Part shown: positions 18,318-28,388 of the stretch, one piece after another
Layout of the letters: the number at the start of each line of letters is the position of its first letter
Position numbering within the stretch: position 1 is the stretch's first letter
Source of the DNA: Brumimicrobium sp041655765
Lineage (GTDB): Bacteria; Bacteroidota; Bacteroidia; Flavobacteriales_D; Crocinitomicaceae
Length of the DNA stretch: 64,000 bases
Assembly: GCA_041655765.1 (NCBI GenBank)
Contig: JBBAEU010000013.1
Coordinates: 1 to 64,000 of the forward strand
Reading direction: 5' to 3'
Position numbers and translations under genes: made by a program
Notes under the pieces: model-generated
Database searches by the model: none
The model's input: only the letters and a program-made list of their open reading frames with translations
Told to the model about the DNA's origin: nothing

Positions 18318-19937
18318 ATGACAAAATATGTATTTATAACAGGCGGTGTTTCTTCATCTTTGGGTAAAGGAATCATAGCATCTTCTTTAGCAAAATTGTT
18401 TCAAGCGAGGGGATTAAAGGTTACAATTCAAAAATTTGATCCTTATATTAATATTGACCCAGGAACGTTGAACCCATACGAACATGGAGAGTGTTTTGTA
18501 ACCGATGATGGAGCAGAAACTGATTTGGATTTGGGGCATTATGAGCGCTTTTTGAACCGTTCAATGTCTGAAGTAAATAGTGTTACCTCTGGTAAAGTTT
18601 ATGAATTCGTAATAGAAAAAGAACGCGAAGGCGGATATAAAGGGAAAACCGTTCAGGTCATTCCTCATATTACAGATGAAATTATTCGTCGTTTTAAAAT
18701 ATTAGAAAATTCTGCTGATTATGATATTATCTTAACTGAAATTGGCGGGACAGTCGGCGATATTGAGTCTTTACCTTTTATTGAATCTATCCGCCAAATG
18801 AAATTTGAGTTAGGTGATAAAAATTGCTTAGTGGTTCATTTAACATTGGTTCCGTATTTAAAAGCAGCCGATGAGTTAAAAACAAAGCCAACCCAACATT
18901 CAGTAAAACAATTAAATGAATTGGGCGTGAGACCAGATATTATTGTTTGCCGAACAGAAACCGCTATTGGAGAAGAAATAAAGCGAAAAATTGCTTTGTT
19001 TTGTAATGTCGAGAAACAGGCAGTTATTGAGGCGAAAGATGTAAATACAATCTATGCAGTTCCAATTGATATTTTAAGAGAAGGTCTGGATTCAATTTGC
19101 CTTAGAAAGATGGAAATTAAATCTAAAAAATCACCCGATTTGAAGAAGTGGGCTGAGTTCTTAGACAGATTTTACAATCCAACATCTAAAATAAAAATTG
19201 GTTTGATTGGAAAATATGCTGAGTTACAGGATGCCTATAAATCAATTTTGGAAGCGATGATTCATGCTGGCTCTGCAAATGCTTGTCGGGTTGAGGTAGA
19301 ATCTATTCAATCAGACGATATTACAAAGGAAAATGTAAAAGAGAAATTGAATGGTTTGGATGGTATTATTGTGGCTCCGGGATTCGGAAACAGAGGAATT
19401 GAAGGAAAAATCTATTCCATTCAATATGCACGCGAACAGTTTATCCCATTTTTTGGTATCTGCTTGGGAATGCAATGTTGTGTTATAGAGTTTGCGAGAA
19501 ATGTTGTGGGATTAAAAAATGCAAACTCAACAGAAATGGATCCAAATTGCCCACACCCAGTGATTCATTTGATGGAAGAACAAAAGAGTATTAAAAGTAT
19601 AGGTGGAACAATGCGCTTGGGTTCGTATAATTGTCAGATAACTAAAAACTCCAAAGTATATAATGCTTATAAAAACGAGATGATTCAAGAGCGTCATCGA
19701 CATCGCTACGAGTTTAATAATTATTATCAGTTTCAATTTGAAAGGTTAGGATTAAGGGTAGTTGGGAAAAATAAGGAAAAAGGTTTGGTTGAAATTGTTG
19801 AGTTAGATAATCATCCTTTTTTTGTCGGTACTCAATTTCACCCTGAATACAAAAGTACTGTAGAAAACCCTCATCCACTTTTTGTGGAATTTGTAAGAAC
19901 CATAAAAGAAAAAACAAACAAAATACATAAAAACTGA
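18318..19937 (+). CDS. pyrG: CTP synthase
   Basis: Glutamine-dependent enzyme converting UTP to CTP. I chose the ATG at 18318 (539 aa, the family length). The frame is open 47 codons further upstream, but those codons overlap purF and encode nothing like PyrG. The N-terminus TKYVFITGGVSSSLGKG is the synthase P-loop. The glutamine amidotransferase domain has GICLGMQC (nucleophile Cys) and HPEYKS (catalytic His-x-Glu). It lies tightly in the amidotransferase cluster; carA follows after 4 bases. Confidence 0.96.
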   Translation: MTKYVFITGGVSSSLGKGIIASSLAKLFQARGLKVTIQKFDPYINIDPGTLNPYEHGECFVTDDGAETDLDLGHYERFLNRSMSEVNSVTSGKVYEFVIEKEREGGYKGKTVQVIPHITDEIIRRFKILENSADYDIILTEIGGTVGDIESLPFIESIRQMKFELGDKNCLVVHLTLVPYLKAADELKTKPTQHSVKQLNELGVRPDIIVCRTETAIGEEIKRKIALFCNVEKQAVIEAKDVNTIYAVPIDILREGLDSICLRKMEIKSKKSPDLKKWAEFLDRFYNPTSKIKIGLIGKYAELQDAYKSILEAMIHAGSANACRVEVESIQSDDITKENVKEKLNGLDGIIVAPGFGNRGIEGKIYSIQYAREQFIPFFGICLGMQCCVIEFARNVVGLKNANSTEMDPNCPHPVIHLMEEQKSIKSIGGTMRLGSYNCQITKNSKVYNAYKNEMIQERHRHRYEFNNYYQFQFERLGLRVVGKNKEKGLVEIVELDNHPFFVGTQFHPEYKSTVENPHPLFVEFVRTIKEKTNKIHKN

Positions 19938-19941
19938 AACA

Positions 19942-21069
19942 ATGCCAGATAAAAGAATAGACAAACCTGCCGTAATGTTGTTAGAAGACGGAACACTTTT
20001 AAGAGGGAAATCCTTAGGAAAAATAGGGACAACAACAGGTGAATTAAGCTTTAACACGGGAATGACAGGCTACCAAGAAATTTTTACCGACCCTTCTTAT
20101 TTTGGACAAATTTTGGTGGCAACTGCAAGTCACATTGGAAACTACGGAATTAGCGAGGAAGACAACGAGTCTGATGGTGCAAAAATCAGTGGTTTTGTGT
20201 GTAAAAATTACTCTGTTATGCAATCAAGAAAATCGGCCAATCAAACGTTAGATGATTACCTAAATGAACAGGGTGTGGTTTCCATACACAGTGTTGATAC
20301 GCGCTCAATTGTAACACGGATTCGTAATAAAGGAGCAATGAATTGTGTTATATCTTCTGAAGATTTGCCGTTGGATAAATTAAAAGCAATTTTGCAAGCA
20401 GTTCCTTCAATGGAGGGTCAAGAATTAGCATCTAAAGTGACAACAAAAAATCCTTATGAATTTGGTGATTACAACGCTGAAATAAGAATTGCAGTACTAG
20501 ATTTTGGTATAAAACGTAATATTCTTCGTTGTTTGGCAGATAGAAAAGCATTTCTTAAGGTTTTTCCTGCAAAAACTTCGTTTGAAGAGTTAATGGACTT
20601 TCAGCCAGATGCTTTTTTCTTGTCTAATGGACCAGGAGACCCAGCACCGATGGACTACGGAATCGAAATAGTGAAGAAAATACAAAATTCGGGTTTACCT
20701 GTTTTTGGTATTTGTTTGGGACATCAACTTTTAGCTTTGGCAAATAATGCAAAAACAACTAAAATGCACTACGGACACCGGGGAATCAATCATCCTGTTT
20801 TGAATAAACTTACTGGTAAATGTGAGGTTACATCTCAAAATCATGGTTTTGCTGTGGATGTTGAAAGCCTAAAAGGTTGTGATAATTTAGAAGTTACACA
20901 CATCAATTTGAACGATAATTCAATCGAAGGATTAAGGATTAAAGGCAAACCTATATTTTCTGTTCAATATCATCCTGAAGCAAATCCTGGACCAAACGAC
21001 TCGCGTTATTTATTTGATGAGTTTATTCAAAATATTCAAGAATTTAAAAATCAAAATACCTTCCTTTGA
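19942..21069 (+). CDS. carA: Carbamoyl-phosphate synthase small chain
   Basis: Glutaminase subunit of 375 aa feeding ammonia to CarB for pyrimidine and arginine synthesis. The N-terminal CarA domain has ELSFNTGMTGYQEIFTDPSY, and the amidotransferase triad is visible as Cys in GICLGHQ and His/Glu in VQYHPEA. The carB gene is not next to it, so large and small subunits are encoded apart. Its stop overlaps the TTG start of pabA by 3 to 4 bases. Confidence 0.95.
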   Translation: MPDKRIDKPAVMLLEDGTLLRGKSLGKIGTTTGELSFNTGMTGYQEIFTDPSYFGQILVATASHIGNYGISEEDNESDGAKISGFVCKNYSVMQSRKSANQTLDDYLNEQGVVSIHSVDTRSIVTRIRNKGAMNCVISSEDLPLDKLKAILQAVPSMEGQELASKVTTKNPYEFGDYNAEIRIAVLDFGIKRNILRCLADRKAFLKVFPAKTSFEELMDFQPDAFFLSNGPGDPAPMDYGIEIVKKIQNSGLPVFGICLGHQLLALANNAKTTKMHYGHRGINHPVLNKLTGKCEVTSQNHGFAVDVESLKGCDNLEVTHINLNDNSIEGLRIKGKPIFSVQYHPEANPGPNDSRYLFDEFIQNIQEFKNQNTFL

Positions 21070-21626
21070 AAGTAATTTTATTGGATAATAAAGACTCCTT
21101 TACCTATAACATTGTTAATATTTTAAGATGTTACGATATTGAACTTGATGTTGCCGACTCTACACTTTTCTCTCCCGAGAAGTTAAAAGAATATGATAAG
21201 ATTATTCTTTCTCCTGGCCCAGGTTTATCAGACGATTTCCCGATTTTGAAAAAAGCAATTCGCTATTCAGAAGAGTCAATGAAACCTTTGCTGGGCATTT
21301 GTTTGGGACACCAAGCCATTGGAGAATATTTTGGTGGACAATTGATTCGAATGAATCATCCTGTTCACGGACAAAGGATAAGTTGCCATGTTGATAACTC
21401 CAATCCGTTATTTAAAGAAATCCCAAAAGAAATTGAAGTTGGTATGTATCATTCATGGACGATCCGAAGTACGCCGAACAAATTAAAACTAATTGCCCTT
21501 TCACCTGATAATGTTGTCCTTTCATTTTGTCATAAAACTCATCCAATTTATGGCGTTCAATTTCATCCAGAATCTTTTATGTCAAAACAGGGAAAGAAAA
21601 TTTTAGAGAACTTTTTAAGTTTATAA
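21066..21626 (+). CDS. pabA: Aminodeoxychorismate/anthranilate synthase glutamine amidotransferase subunit
   Basis: Class I glutamine amidotransferase of 186 aa. Seen: LLDNKDSFTYN at the start, LSPGPG, the nucleophile motif GICLGHQAIGE and the His-Glu pair in VQFHPESF. It starts with TTG, overlapping the carA stop (TTGA), which suggests coupling. The partner pabB follows 7 bases later, so p-aminobenzoate (folate) synthesis is more likely than tryptophan synthesis, although PabA/TrpG proteins can serve both. Confidence 0.9.
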   Translation: MKVILLDNKDSFTYNIVNILRCYDIELDVADSTLFSPEKLKEYDKIILSPGPGLSDDFPILKKAIRYSEESMKPLLGICLGHQAIGEYFGGQLIRMNHPVHGQRISCHVDNSNPLFKEIPKEIEVGMYHSWTIRSTPNKLKLIALSPDNVVLSFCHKTHPIYGVQFHPESFMSKQGKKILENFLSL

Positions 21627-21633
21627 AGTCTTA

Positions 21634-22605
21634 ATGGAAAAGTTGATGTTTAAAGAAAAGTTTACAAGGTATTTAAAAACTCAAACGCCCTTTTTATTTA
21701 TCATTGATTTTGAATGTAATTCACCACTTATCTTTACACTTGATGAAGCAAAAGAAAAAGGGGTCTTGTTTGACGTTAAAGGGCTACGTAATGTTGTATA
21801 TAGACCTGTTTCAAAAACGATTGATATGGCTTTAAATCCAATTAATCAAACAGAGTATTTCAAGAGATTTAATAATGTTATGAAACACCTAATAAATGGA
21901 GATACATATTTAATTAACCTCACTTTTCCGACAGAAATTAAGGGAAATTTTGGATTAAAAGATGTTTTTAATTGCTCGAAAGCACCTTATAAATTGTTGT
22001 TTAAAGATGAGTTTGTTGTTTTTTCTCCTGAATGCTTTATTTGCACCCAAAATCAAGAAATATTTACTTATCCAATGAAAGGAACAATCGATGCTAATCT
22101 GAAAAACGCAGAAGAACAGTTGCTGAAAAACAAAAAAGAGGAGTGGGAACACAACACAATTGTCGATTTAATGAGAAATGACTTGTCGATGATTGCAGAT
22201 GAGGTTGTTTTGAATAAATATCGTTTTGTGGAACGAATAAATACAAATGCACAAGATTTATTGCAAACAAGCTCCGAAATTAAGGGCGTTTTAAAACCAA
22301 ACTATCAAGAAACTTTGTGCGATGATATTCTTCGATTACTTCCGGCAGGTTCAATTAGTGGCGCACCCAAAACCAAAACAGTTGAGATAATTAAAGAAAA
22401 TGAAATTGAAGAAAGGGGATATTATACTGGAATTTTTGGAATTTTTGATGGTAAAGAAATTGATAGTGCGGTAAACATTAGATTTATCCAAAAACAGAAG
22501 CAGAAATTTGTGTTTAGAAGTGGCGGTGGAATTACTTGTAACAGCAAGGCAGATGAAGAGTATGAGGAAATGCTAAAAAAAGTTTACATACCCATAGAAA
22601 AATGA
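21634..22605 (+). CDS. pabB: Aminodeoxychorismate synthase component I (PabB-like)
   Basis: Chorismate-binding enzyme of 323 aa making 4-amino-4-deoxychorismate from chorismate and ammonia supplied by PabA. The C-terminal chorismate-binding domain is complete: FCFICTQNQE-like region, HNTIVDLMRND, LLPAGSISGAPK and RSGGGITCNS. It is shorter than E. coli PabB (453 aa) because the N-terminal lobe is reduced, a form I associate with Bacteroidota. It lies 7 bases after pabA. Confidence 0.9.
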   Translation: MEKLMFKEKFTRYLKTQTPFLFIIDFECNSPLIFTLDEAKEKGVLFDVKGLRNVVYRPVSKTIDMALNPINQTEYFKRFNNVMKHLINGDTYLINLTFPTEIKGNFGLKDVFNCSKAPYKLLFKDEFVVFSPECFICTQNQEIFTYPMKGTIDANLKNAEEQLLKNKKEEWEHNTIVDLMRNDLSMIADEVVLNKYRFVERINTNAQDLLQTSSEIKGVLKPNYQETLCDDILRLLPAGSISGAPKTKTVEIIKENEIEERGYYTGIFGIFDGKEIDSAVNIRFIQKQKQKFVFRSGGGITCNSKADEEYEEMLKKVYIPIEK

Positions 22606-22696
22606 ATGCTTTAAAAAACGAAATTTTACCTTGACAAAATCGGATGAATTTTGCTGAAGTTTCAAGACAATAGTTAATTTTGCATAGCGATTTATT

Positions 22697-25600
22697 ATGT
22701 CAATCAGAAAAAAACAAAAAATGATTTATTTCTTCCAAGATCCTGAAGGTATAGTGTATGCTGTTCAACAACAAAAAGGAGAATTATCAAATGACGAAAT
22801 TTCAAAATTATCTTGGTTGTTTGGAAATGCACTTTTACTTAATCAGTCTTCAGTTAATGGGAATTTTATAGGAACGTATTCTTCAATGGTTACGCCTTGG
22901 AGTACAAACGCTGTGGAAATTACTCAGAATATGGGAATTCAAAATATTGAAAGAATTGAAGAATTTACTCCTGTAACGCCAGATTTTAAAGATTTCGACA
23001 CAATGGTTCTTCAAAAATATCAGAAATTAAACCAAAATATCTTTGAAATTAGCATCATTCCCGAAGAAATTCGTGAAATTGATGATATTCAGGCATACAA
23101 TTTATCAGATGGATTATCGCTCAACATGGATGAAGTTACTTATTTGGAAAGATTGTCTGAAAAAATAGGAAGAAAATTAACAGATTCTGAAGTTTTTGCA
23201 TTTTCTCAAGCAAATTCTGAACATTGTCGCCACAAAATCTTTAATGGAACATTTGTCATCGACGGAAACGAAATGCCTTCTTCTCTTTTTTCTTTAATCC
23301 GAAAAACATCAGAAGTCAATCCCAATAAAATTGTTTCGGCTTACAAAGACAATGTGGCATTTGTGAGAGGTCCACAAGTAACACAATTCGCACCTCAAAA
23401 AGCAGATACTTCTAGTTTTTATAAAAAATCATTGTTTAATTCTGTAATTTCTTTAAAAGCAGAAACCCATAACTTTCCAACAACTGTTGAACCTTTTTCA
23501 GGTGCTGCAACGGGTTCTGGTGGAGAAATTCGAGATAGAATGGCAGGCGGTCGTGGGTCATTGCCTTTGGCTGGAACAGCGGTTTATATGACAGCTTACC
23601 CACGATTGACAGAAAAAGAATATGAGAAGAAAATGCCTCCTAGAAAATGGCTATATCAATCGCCTTTAGATATTTTAATTAAAGCCTCAAATGGTGCGTC
23701 AGATTTTGGAAATAAATTCGGTCAACCGCTTATTACAGGTTCGGTTTTTACATTTGAACATGATGAAGACAAAGATAAAATCGATTCTCCACGCGCTCTT
23801 GGGTACGATAAAGTAATTATGCAAGCTGGGGGTATTGGATATGCAAAAGATGAACAGTCGTTAAAAGATATACCAAAAGATGGAGATAAAATTTTAATCC
23901 TTGGTGGAGACAACTACCGAATAGGAATGGGTGGAGCAGCTGTTTCTTCTACAGATACAGGTGCTTTGGGAAGTAAAATAGAGTTGAATGCTGTTCAACG
24001 GTCTAATCCTGAAATGCAAAAACGTGTTGCGAATGTTGTTAGAGGCGCAGTAGAGGGAGAAGAAAATCCAATTGTGTCTATTCACGACCATGGCGCTGGA
24101 GGACATTTGAACTGTTTGACTGAATTGGTTGAAGATACAGGCGGAATCGTTGATGTTGATAAATTGCCAATTGGTGACTCAACTTTGTCGTATAAAGAAA
24201 TTATCGGAAACGAATCGCAAGAAAGAATGGGGTTGGTCGTTCCACAAAATGATTTAACTTATCTTGAAAAAATTGCAAAAAGGGAACGTTCTCCTTTTTT
24301 TGTGGTAGGAGATGTTACAAATGACAATCGGTTTACGTTTCAATCTTTCTCAAAAGGAGATAAACCAATGGATTTTGCTTTGGAAGATTTCTTTTGGTCG
24401 GGCTCAAAAGCTTATCGAGAAGATAAAACCATTCAACGTAAATACAATACTTTATACGTTAATGAAAACAAAGTTGAAGAATACTTAAATCGTGTTTTAC
24501 AACTTGAATCTGTTGCTTGTAAGGATTGGCTAACAAACAAAGTTGATCGTTGTGTGAGTGGACGAGTAGCAAAGCAGCAATGTGTTGGAAGTTTACAATT
24601 GCCTCTCAACAATGTTGGAGTAATGGCGTTGGATTTTGATTCTAAAAAAGGCATTGCAACATCGGTTGGTCACTCGTCGCTAACAGGATTAATTGACCCA
24701 GTTGCTGGTTCTCGAAATTCAATTACTGAAGCGTTGACAAATCTTGTTTTTGCGCCCATCGAATCGGGAATAAAAGGCGTTTCTCTATCTGCAAACTGGA
24801 TGTGGCCTTGTGGTAATGAAGGTGAAGATGCTCGCTTATACGAAGCTGTAAGTGCTTGTTCAGATTTCGCTATTCAACTGGGAATCAATATTCCTACGGG
24901 AAAAGATTCACTATCAATGACACAATCTTATCCTGACAAAAAAGATGTGATTTCTCCTGGAACTGTTATTATTTCAGCAGCTGGGGAATGTACAGATATC
25001 ACAAGAGTTATAGAGCCTGTTTTGAAAAAATCAGCTGGTTCGATTTATTATATTGATTTATCTAAAGACAATTTTAAATTAGGCGGTTCTGCTTTTGCTC
25101 AAATCTTGGGAGAAATTGGCAATGAAGCACCGATGTGTCAATCCGCTGAGTACTTTGCAAAAGCATTTAATGCAGTCCAAAATTTGATTGAAAAAGATTT
25201 GATTGTGGCGGGACATGATGTATCGACTGGTGGAGTTATCACAACTTTGTTGGAAATGTGTTTTGCTGACACAAATTTGGCGGCTGAATTTGATTTGACA
25301 AGTTTGGGTGAATCGAGTGCAGTAAAGACATTGTTTAATGAAAATACAGCCTTAGTTTTACAAGCAAAAAATGATGCCCAATTTGAAGGGATTTTAAATC
25401 AAAATGAGATTAATTTCAAGAGAATAGGAAAACCTATTAAGGGAGAGATCATAAAAATAATCCATTTTGACTCTGAGTTTAAACTGAATTGTCCAGAATT
25501 GAGGAAAACATGGTTCAAAACTTCTTATTTATTGGATTCACACCAAACGAAAAAGGAAATAGCCCAAGAACGTTTTGAGCAGTTTGATAAATTACCTTTG

Positions 25601-26416
25601 AAGTTTTCTTTTCCTAGTCATTTTGACGGAAAACTACCTGATTTACAAAATCAAGCAACCAAAAGACCAAAAGCTGCGATTATTCGAGAAAAAGGTTCCA
25701 ATTCTGAGAGAGAAATGGCTCATGCCATGTATTTAGCTGGATTTGATGTGAAAGATGTTCACATGACTGACCTTGTTTCTGGAGAAGAAACTTTGGAAGA
25801 TGTTCAGTTTATTGGTGCTGTTGGCGGTTTTTCAAACTCTGATGTTTTAGGAGCTGCAAAAGGATGGGCAGGAACGTTCAAATACAATGAAAACGCAAGA
25901 ATGGCGTTGGAAAATTTCTTTAATCGCACCGACACACTTTCTGTTGGAATCTGTAATGGATGCCAGTTGTTTATGGAACTTGGATTGATAAATCCAGAGC
26001 TCAAAGACAAAGATAAAATGATGCATAACAAATCTGGTAAATTTGATTGTGGATTTGTTTCTGTTACAATTCAAGAAAATAACTCTGTAATGCTAAAAAA
26101 CTTTGCGGGTTCAACTTTGGGAATTTGGACTGCGCACGGAGAAGGTAGATACGCACTTTCGCAACCAGAAGATTATTATAATATTGTAGGAAAGTTTAGC
26201 TACAATCAATATCCACACAATCCAAACGGTTCAGATTATAATGTAGCTATGATGTGTGATAAGACTGGACGTCATTTGGTGACAATGCCCCATTTTGAAC
26301 GTTCTATTTTCCCATGGAACTGGGCAAATTATCCAAAAAACAGAAAAGATGAGGTGAGTCCGTGGCTGGAAGCATTTGTCAACGCCAGAATATGGTGTGA
26401 AAACACAAAAGAATAG
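22697..26416 (+). CDS. purL: Phosphoribosylformylglycinamidine synthase (large single-chain PurL)
   Basis: Single-chain FGAM synthase with PurS-like N-terminus, PurL halves and PurQ amidotransferase in one chain of about 1239 aa. Seen: SEHCRHKIF (about 172-180), ETHNFPTTVEPFSGAATG, GGDNYRIGMGG, SIHDHGAGG, TGKDSLSMT, and the amidotransferase Cys in GICNGCQLFMELG with His-Glu in AHGEGRY. The ATG at 22721 (residue 9, MIYFFQD), preceded by an A-rich tract, is an equally good and perhaps better start. It ends 60 bases from the convergent guaA stop. Confidence 0.95.
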   Translation: MSIRKKQKMIYFFQDPEGIVYAVQQQKGELSNDEISKLSWLFGNALLLNQSSVNGNFIGTYSSMVTPWSTNAVEITQNMGIQNIERIEEFTPVTPDFKDFDTMVLQKYQKLNQNIFEISIIPEEIREIDDIQAYNLSDGLSLNMDEVTYLERLSEKIGRKLTDSEVFAFSQANSEHCRHKIFNGTFVIDGNEMPSSLFSLIRKTSEVNPNKIVSAYKDNVAFVRGPQVTQFAPQKADTSSFYKKSLFNSVISLKAETHNFPTTVEPFSGAATGSGGEIRDRMAGGRGSLPLAGTAVYMTAYPRLTEKEYEKKMPPRKWLYQSPLDILIKASNGASDFGNKFGQPLITGSVFTFEHDEDKDKIDSPRALGYDKVIMQAGGIGYAKDEQSLKDIPKDGDKILILGGDNYRIGMGGAAVSSTDTGALGSKIELNAVQRSNPEMQKRVANVVRGAVEGEENPIVSIHDHGAGGHLNCLTELVEDTGGIVDVDKLPIGDSTLSYKEIIGNESQERMGLVVPQNDLTYLEKIAKRERSPFFVVGDVTNDNRFTFQSFSKGDKPMDFALEDFFWSGSKAYREDKTIQRKYNTLYVNENKVEEYLNRVLQLESVACKDWLTNKVDRCVSGRVAKQQCVGSLQLPLNNVGVMALDFDSKKGIATSVGHSSLTGLIDPVAGSRNSITEALTNLVFAPIESGIKGVSLSANWMWPCGNEGEDARLYEAVSACSDFAIQLGINIPTGKDSLSMTQSYPDKKDVISPGTVIISAAGECTDITRVIEPVLKKSAGSIYYIDLSKDNFKLGGSAFAQILGEIGNEAPMCQSAEYFAKAFNAVQNLIEKDLIVAGHDVSTGGVITTLLEMCFADTNLAAEFDLTSLGESSAVKTLFNENTALVLQAKNDAQFEGILNQNEINFKRIGKPIKGEIIKIIHFDSEFKLNCPELRKTWFKTSYLLDSHQTKKEIAQERFEQFDKLPLKFSFPSHFDGKLPDLQNQATKRPKAAIIREKGSNSEREMAHAMYLAGFDVKDVHMTDLVSGEETLEDVQFIGAVGGFSNSDVLGAAKGWAGTFKYNENARMALENFFNRTDTLSVGICNGCQLFMELGLINPELKDKDKMMHNKSGKFDCGFVSVTIQENNSVMLKNFAGSTLGIWTAHGEGRYALSQPEDYYNIVGKFSYNQYPHNPNGSDYNVAMMCDKTGRHLVTMPHFERSIFPWNWANYPKNRKDEVSPWLEAFVNARIWCENTKE

Positions 26417-26476
26417 AACGAATTTAGTTAATCTAAAGGCAAGTGTCAAAATAGAGGAACTCAGTTCTATTTATTT

Positions 26477-28009
26477 CTATTCCCACTCAATCGTAGCAGG
26501 TGGTTTGCTGCTAACGTCTAAAACTACCCGGTTAATTCCCTTTACTTTGTTGATGATTGAATTGGAAATTTTGCTAATTAAATCGTAAGGTAAATGTGCC
26601 CAATCTGCGGTCATTCCATCAATTGAGGTTACTGCACGCAAGGCTACTGTGTATTCATACGTACGTTCATCTCCCATAATTCCAACACTTTGTATGGGAA
26701 GTAAAATTGTTCCGGCTTGCCAAATATTATTGTATTCACCACTTTCGCGAAGTAATTGCATATAAATATCATCTGCGTCTTGAAGCATTTTTACCTTTTC
26801 AGGAGAAACGGCACCAATTATTCGAATACCTAGTCCTGGACCAGGAAATGGATGACGATTTAATATGCTTTGGTCAATTCCCAATTCTTTGCCAATTTTT
26901 CGCACTTCATCTTTAAACAAATAGCGCAATGGCTCGATTAAAGCAAGATTCATTTTTTCAGGTAAACCGCCAACATTGTGGTGCGATTTGACAGTTACAG
27001 ATTTCCCATGAACAGGTAATGATTCGATAACATCAGGGTAAATTGTTCCTTGACCTAAGTATGAAACATCTGAAATTTTTTGGGCTTCTTCTTGAAAAAT
27101 ATCGATGAACAATCCACCAATTATTTTACGCTTTTCCTCAGGGTCGGAAACTCCTTTTAAAGCATCATAAAAACGACTTTCTGCTTGTACGCCAACCACA
27201 TTTAGCCCTGACTTTTTATAACTTTTTAAAACCGTTTCAAATTCGCTTTTACGAAGTAAACCATGATCAACAAAAACACAATGCAAGCGATTTTTAACAG
27301 CTTTATGGATAAGATATGCTGCCACGGTTGAATCAACACCACCACTTAATGCCATAATAACATTGCCCGAAGGTGCTTGGGCTTTGATTTTTCCAACCGC
27401 TTCCTCAATAAATGAATTGGGTGTAAAATTTGGTTCACAATCACAAATATTAAAAACAAAATTAGAAAGAATCTTTGCCCCATTTTGACTGTGCGTAACT
27501 TCAGGATGAAATTGTATTCCATAAACTGGGTTTGGATAACCACTGTATGAAAAAGCAGCAACAGGGATATGTTGTGTTTTTGCAATAATTGTAAAACCTT
27601 CAGCAAGCTTGAGAATACTGTCGCCGTGGCTCATCCACACCTCATTGTTTTTTGGAATTTGTTCAAAAAGTTTCCCTTCTTGTACAATTTCAATGGTTGC
27701 ACGCCCATATTCTCTACTGTTTGACTGAGCAACCGTTCCGTTGTGTTGTTTTGCAATCAATTGAGCACCGTAGCAAATCCCTAAAACTGGCACTTTTTTA
27801 GCCCATTCCGCAATGTTTGGGAGTGGTGAGTCGGGATTATTAACCGACATAGGACTACCAGAAAGAATGATTCCTTGAATGTTTTCTGAAAATTCAAACG
27901 GTAAATGACCTGGGAGAATTTCGCAATACACGTTGAACTCTCTGACTCTACGAGCGATTAATTGAGTGTACTGTGAGCCAAAGTCTAAGATTAAAATCTT
28001 TTGTTTCAT
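26477..28009 (-). CDS. guaA: GMP synthase (glutamine-hydrolysing)
   Basis: Converts XMP to GMP using glutamine. In 510 aa: an amidotransferase domain with GICYGAQLIA (nucleophile Cys) and GIQFHPEV, then the ATP pyrophosphatase with the P-loop SGGVDSTVAAYLI (about 217-229), and the C-terminal dimerisation domain ending IEWE. Convergent with purL, so it has its own promoter, but it continues the theme of glutamine-dependent enzymes in this stretch. Confidence 0.97.
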   Translation of the reverse strand: MKQKILILDFGSQYTQLIARRVREFNVYCEILPGHLPFEFSENIQGIILSGSPMSVNNPDSPLPNIAEWAKKVPVLGICYGAQLIAKQHNGTVAQSNSREYGRATIEIVQEGKLFEQIPKNNEVWMSHGDSILKLAEGFTIIAKTQHIPVAAFSYSGYPNPVYGIQFHPEVTHSQNGAKILSNFVFNICDCEPNFTPNSFIEEAVGKIKAQAPSGNVIMALSGGVDSTVAAYLIHKAVKNRLHCVFVDHGLLRKSEFETVLKSYKKSGLNVVGVQAESRFYDALKGVSDPEEKRKIIGGLFIDIFQEEAQKISDVSYLGQGTIYPDVIESLPVHGKSVTVKSHHNVGGLPEKMNLALIEPLRYLFKDEVRKIGKELGIDQSILNRHPFPGPGLGIRIIGAVSPEKVKMLQDADDIYMQLLRESGEYNNIWQAGTILLPIQSVGIMGDERTYEYTVALRAVTSIDGMTADWAHLPYDLISKISNSIINKVKGINRVVLDVSSKPPATIEWE

Positions 28010-28388
28010 AAAATATTAATTTTTGATTGGAAAAATTTGGTGGTATGTGTTTTTATCCTTCCCTCTGAAGGAAATACGAAACAGTTGCGATATACTTTTT
28101 CTTAAATTTTTAATACAGTATATTTTATACGATTCAAATGGGTTAATAGAAATTCTTGGGGTACAAAAATAGGTTTTTTTTAAAAAATAGGGAAAAAGAA
28201 TAAAAAAATATTTAAGGATTTTAGACTTCTTTATGGCAGAAGCTAAGAAGAATAAATATTTTATGCAATAAATGCTAATAAAATCCTTTGTTTCACATCC
28301 GTTTATGGCAAATTTTCATTACGATTGCTTTGTAAAAGTTTTGAAAGAATAATTAAATTTGTGTATTTTTGAACAAAGTTAATTAAGT
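28010..28388. other. Intergenic region between guaA and a membrane-protein gene
   Basis: A divergent AT-rich region of 379 bases. It holds a small perfect hairpin TCCTTC/GAAGGA (28056-28072) about 50 bases before guaA on the minus strand, and a good plus-strand promoter near its right end (28340-28371). No ORF or RNA gene is seen. Confidence 0.5.
28340..28371 (+). promoter_or_regulatory. Bacteroidota-type promoter
   Basis: TTTG (28340-28343), then 20 bases, then TATTTTTG (28364-28371): an exact match to the TTTG/TAnnTTTG consensus. It lies 17 bases before the GTG of the following membrane-protein gene. Confidence 0.65.

Noticed and set aside
26449..26472. Terminator between convergent purL and guaA
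   Set aside because: A bulged AATAG...AAC/GTTCTATT stem can be drawn but it is weak and has no clear T-run, so I do not list it as a feature.
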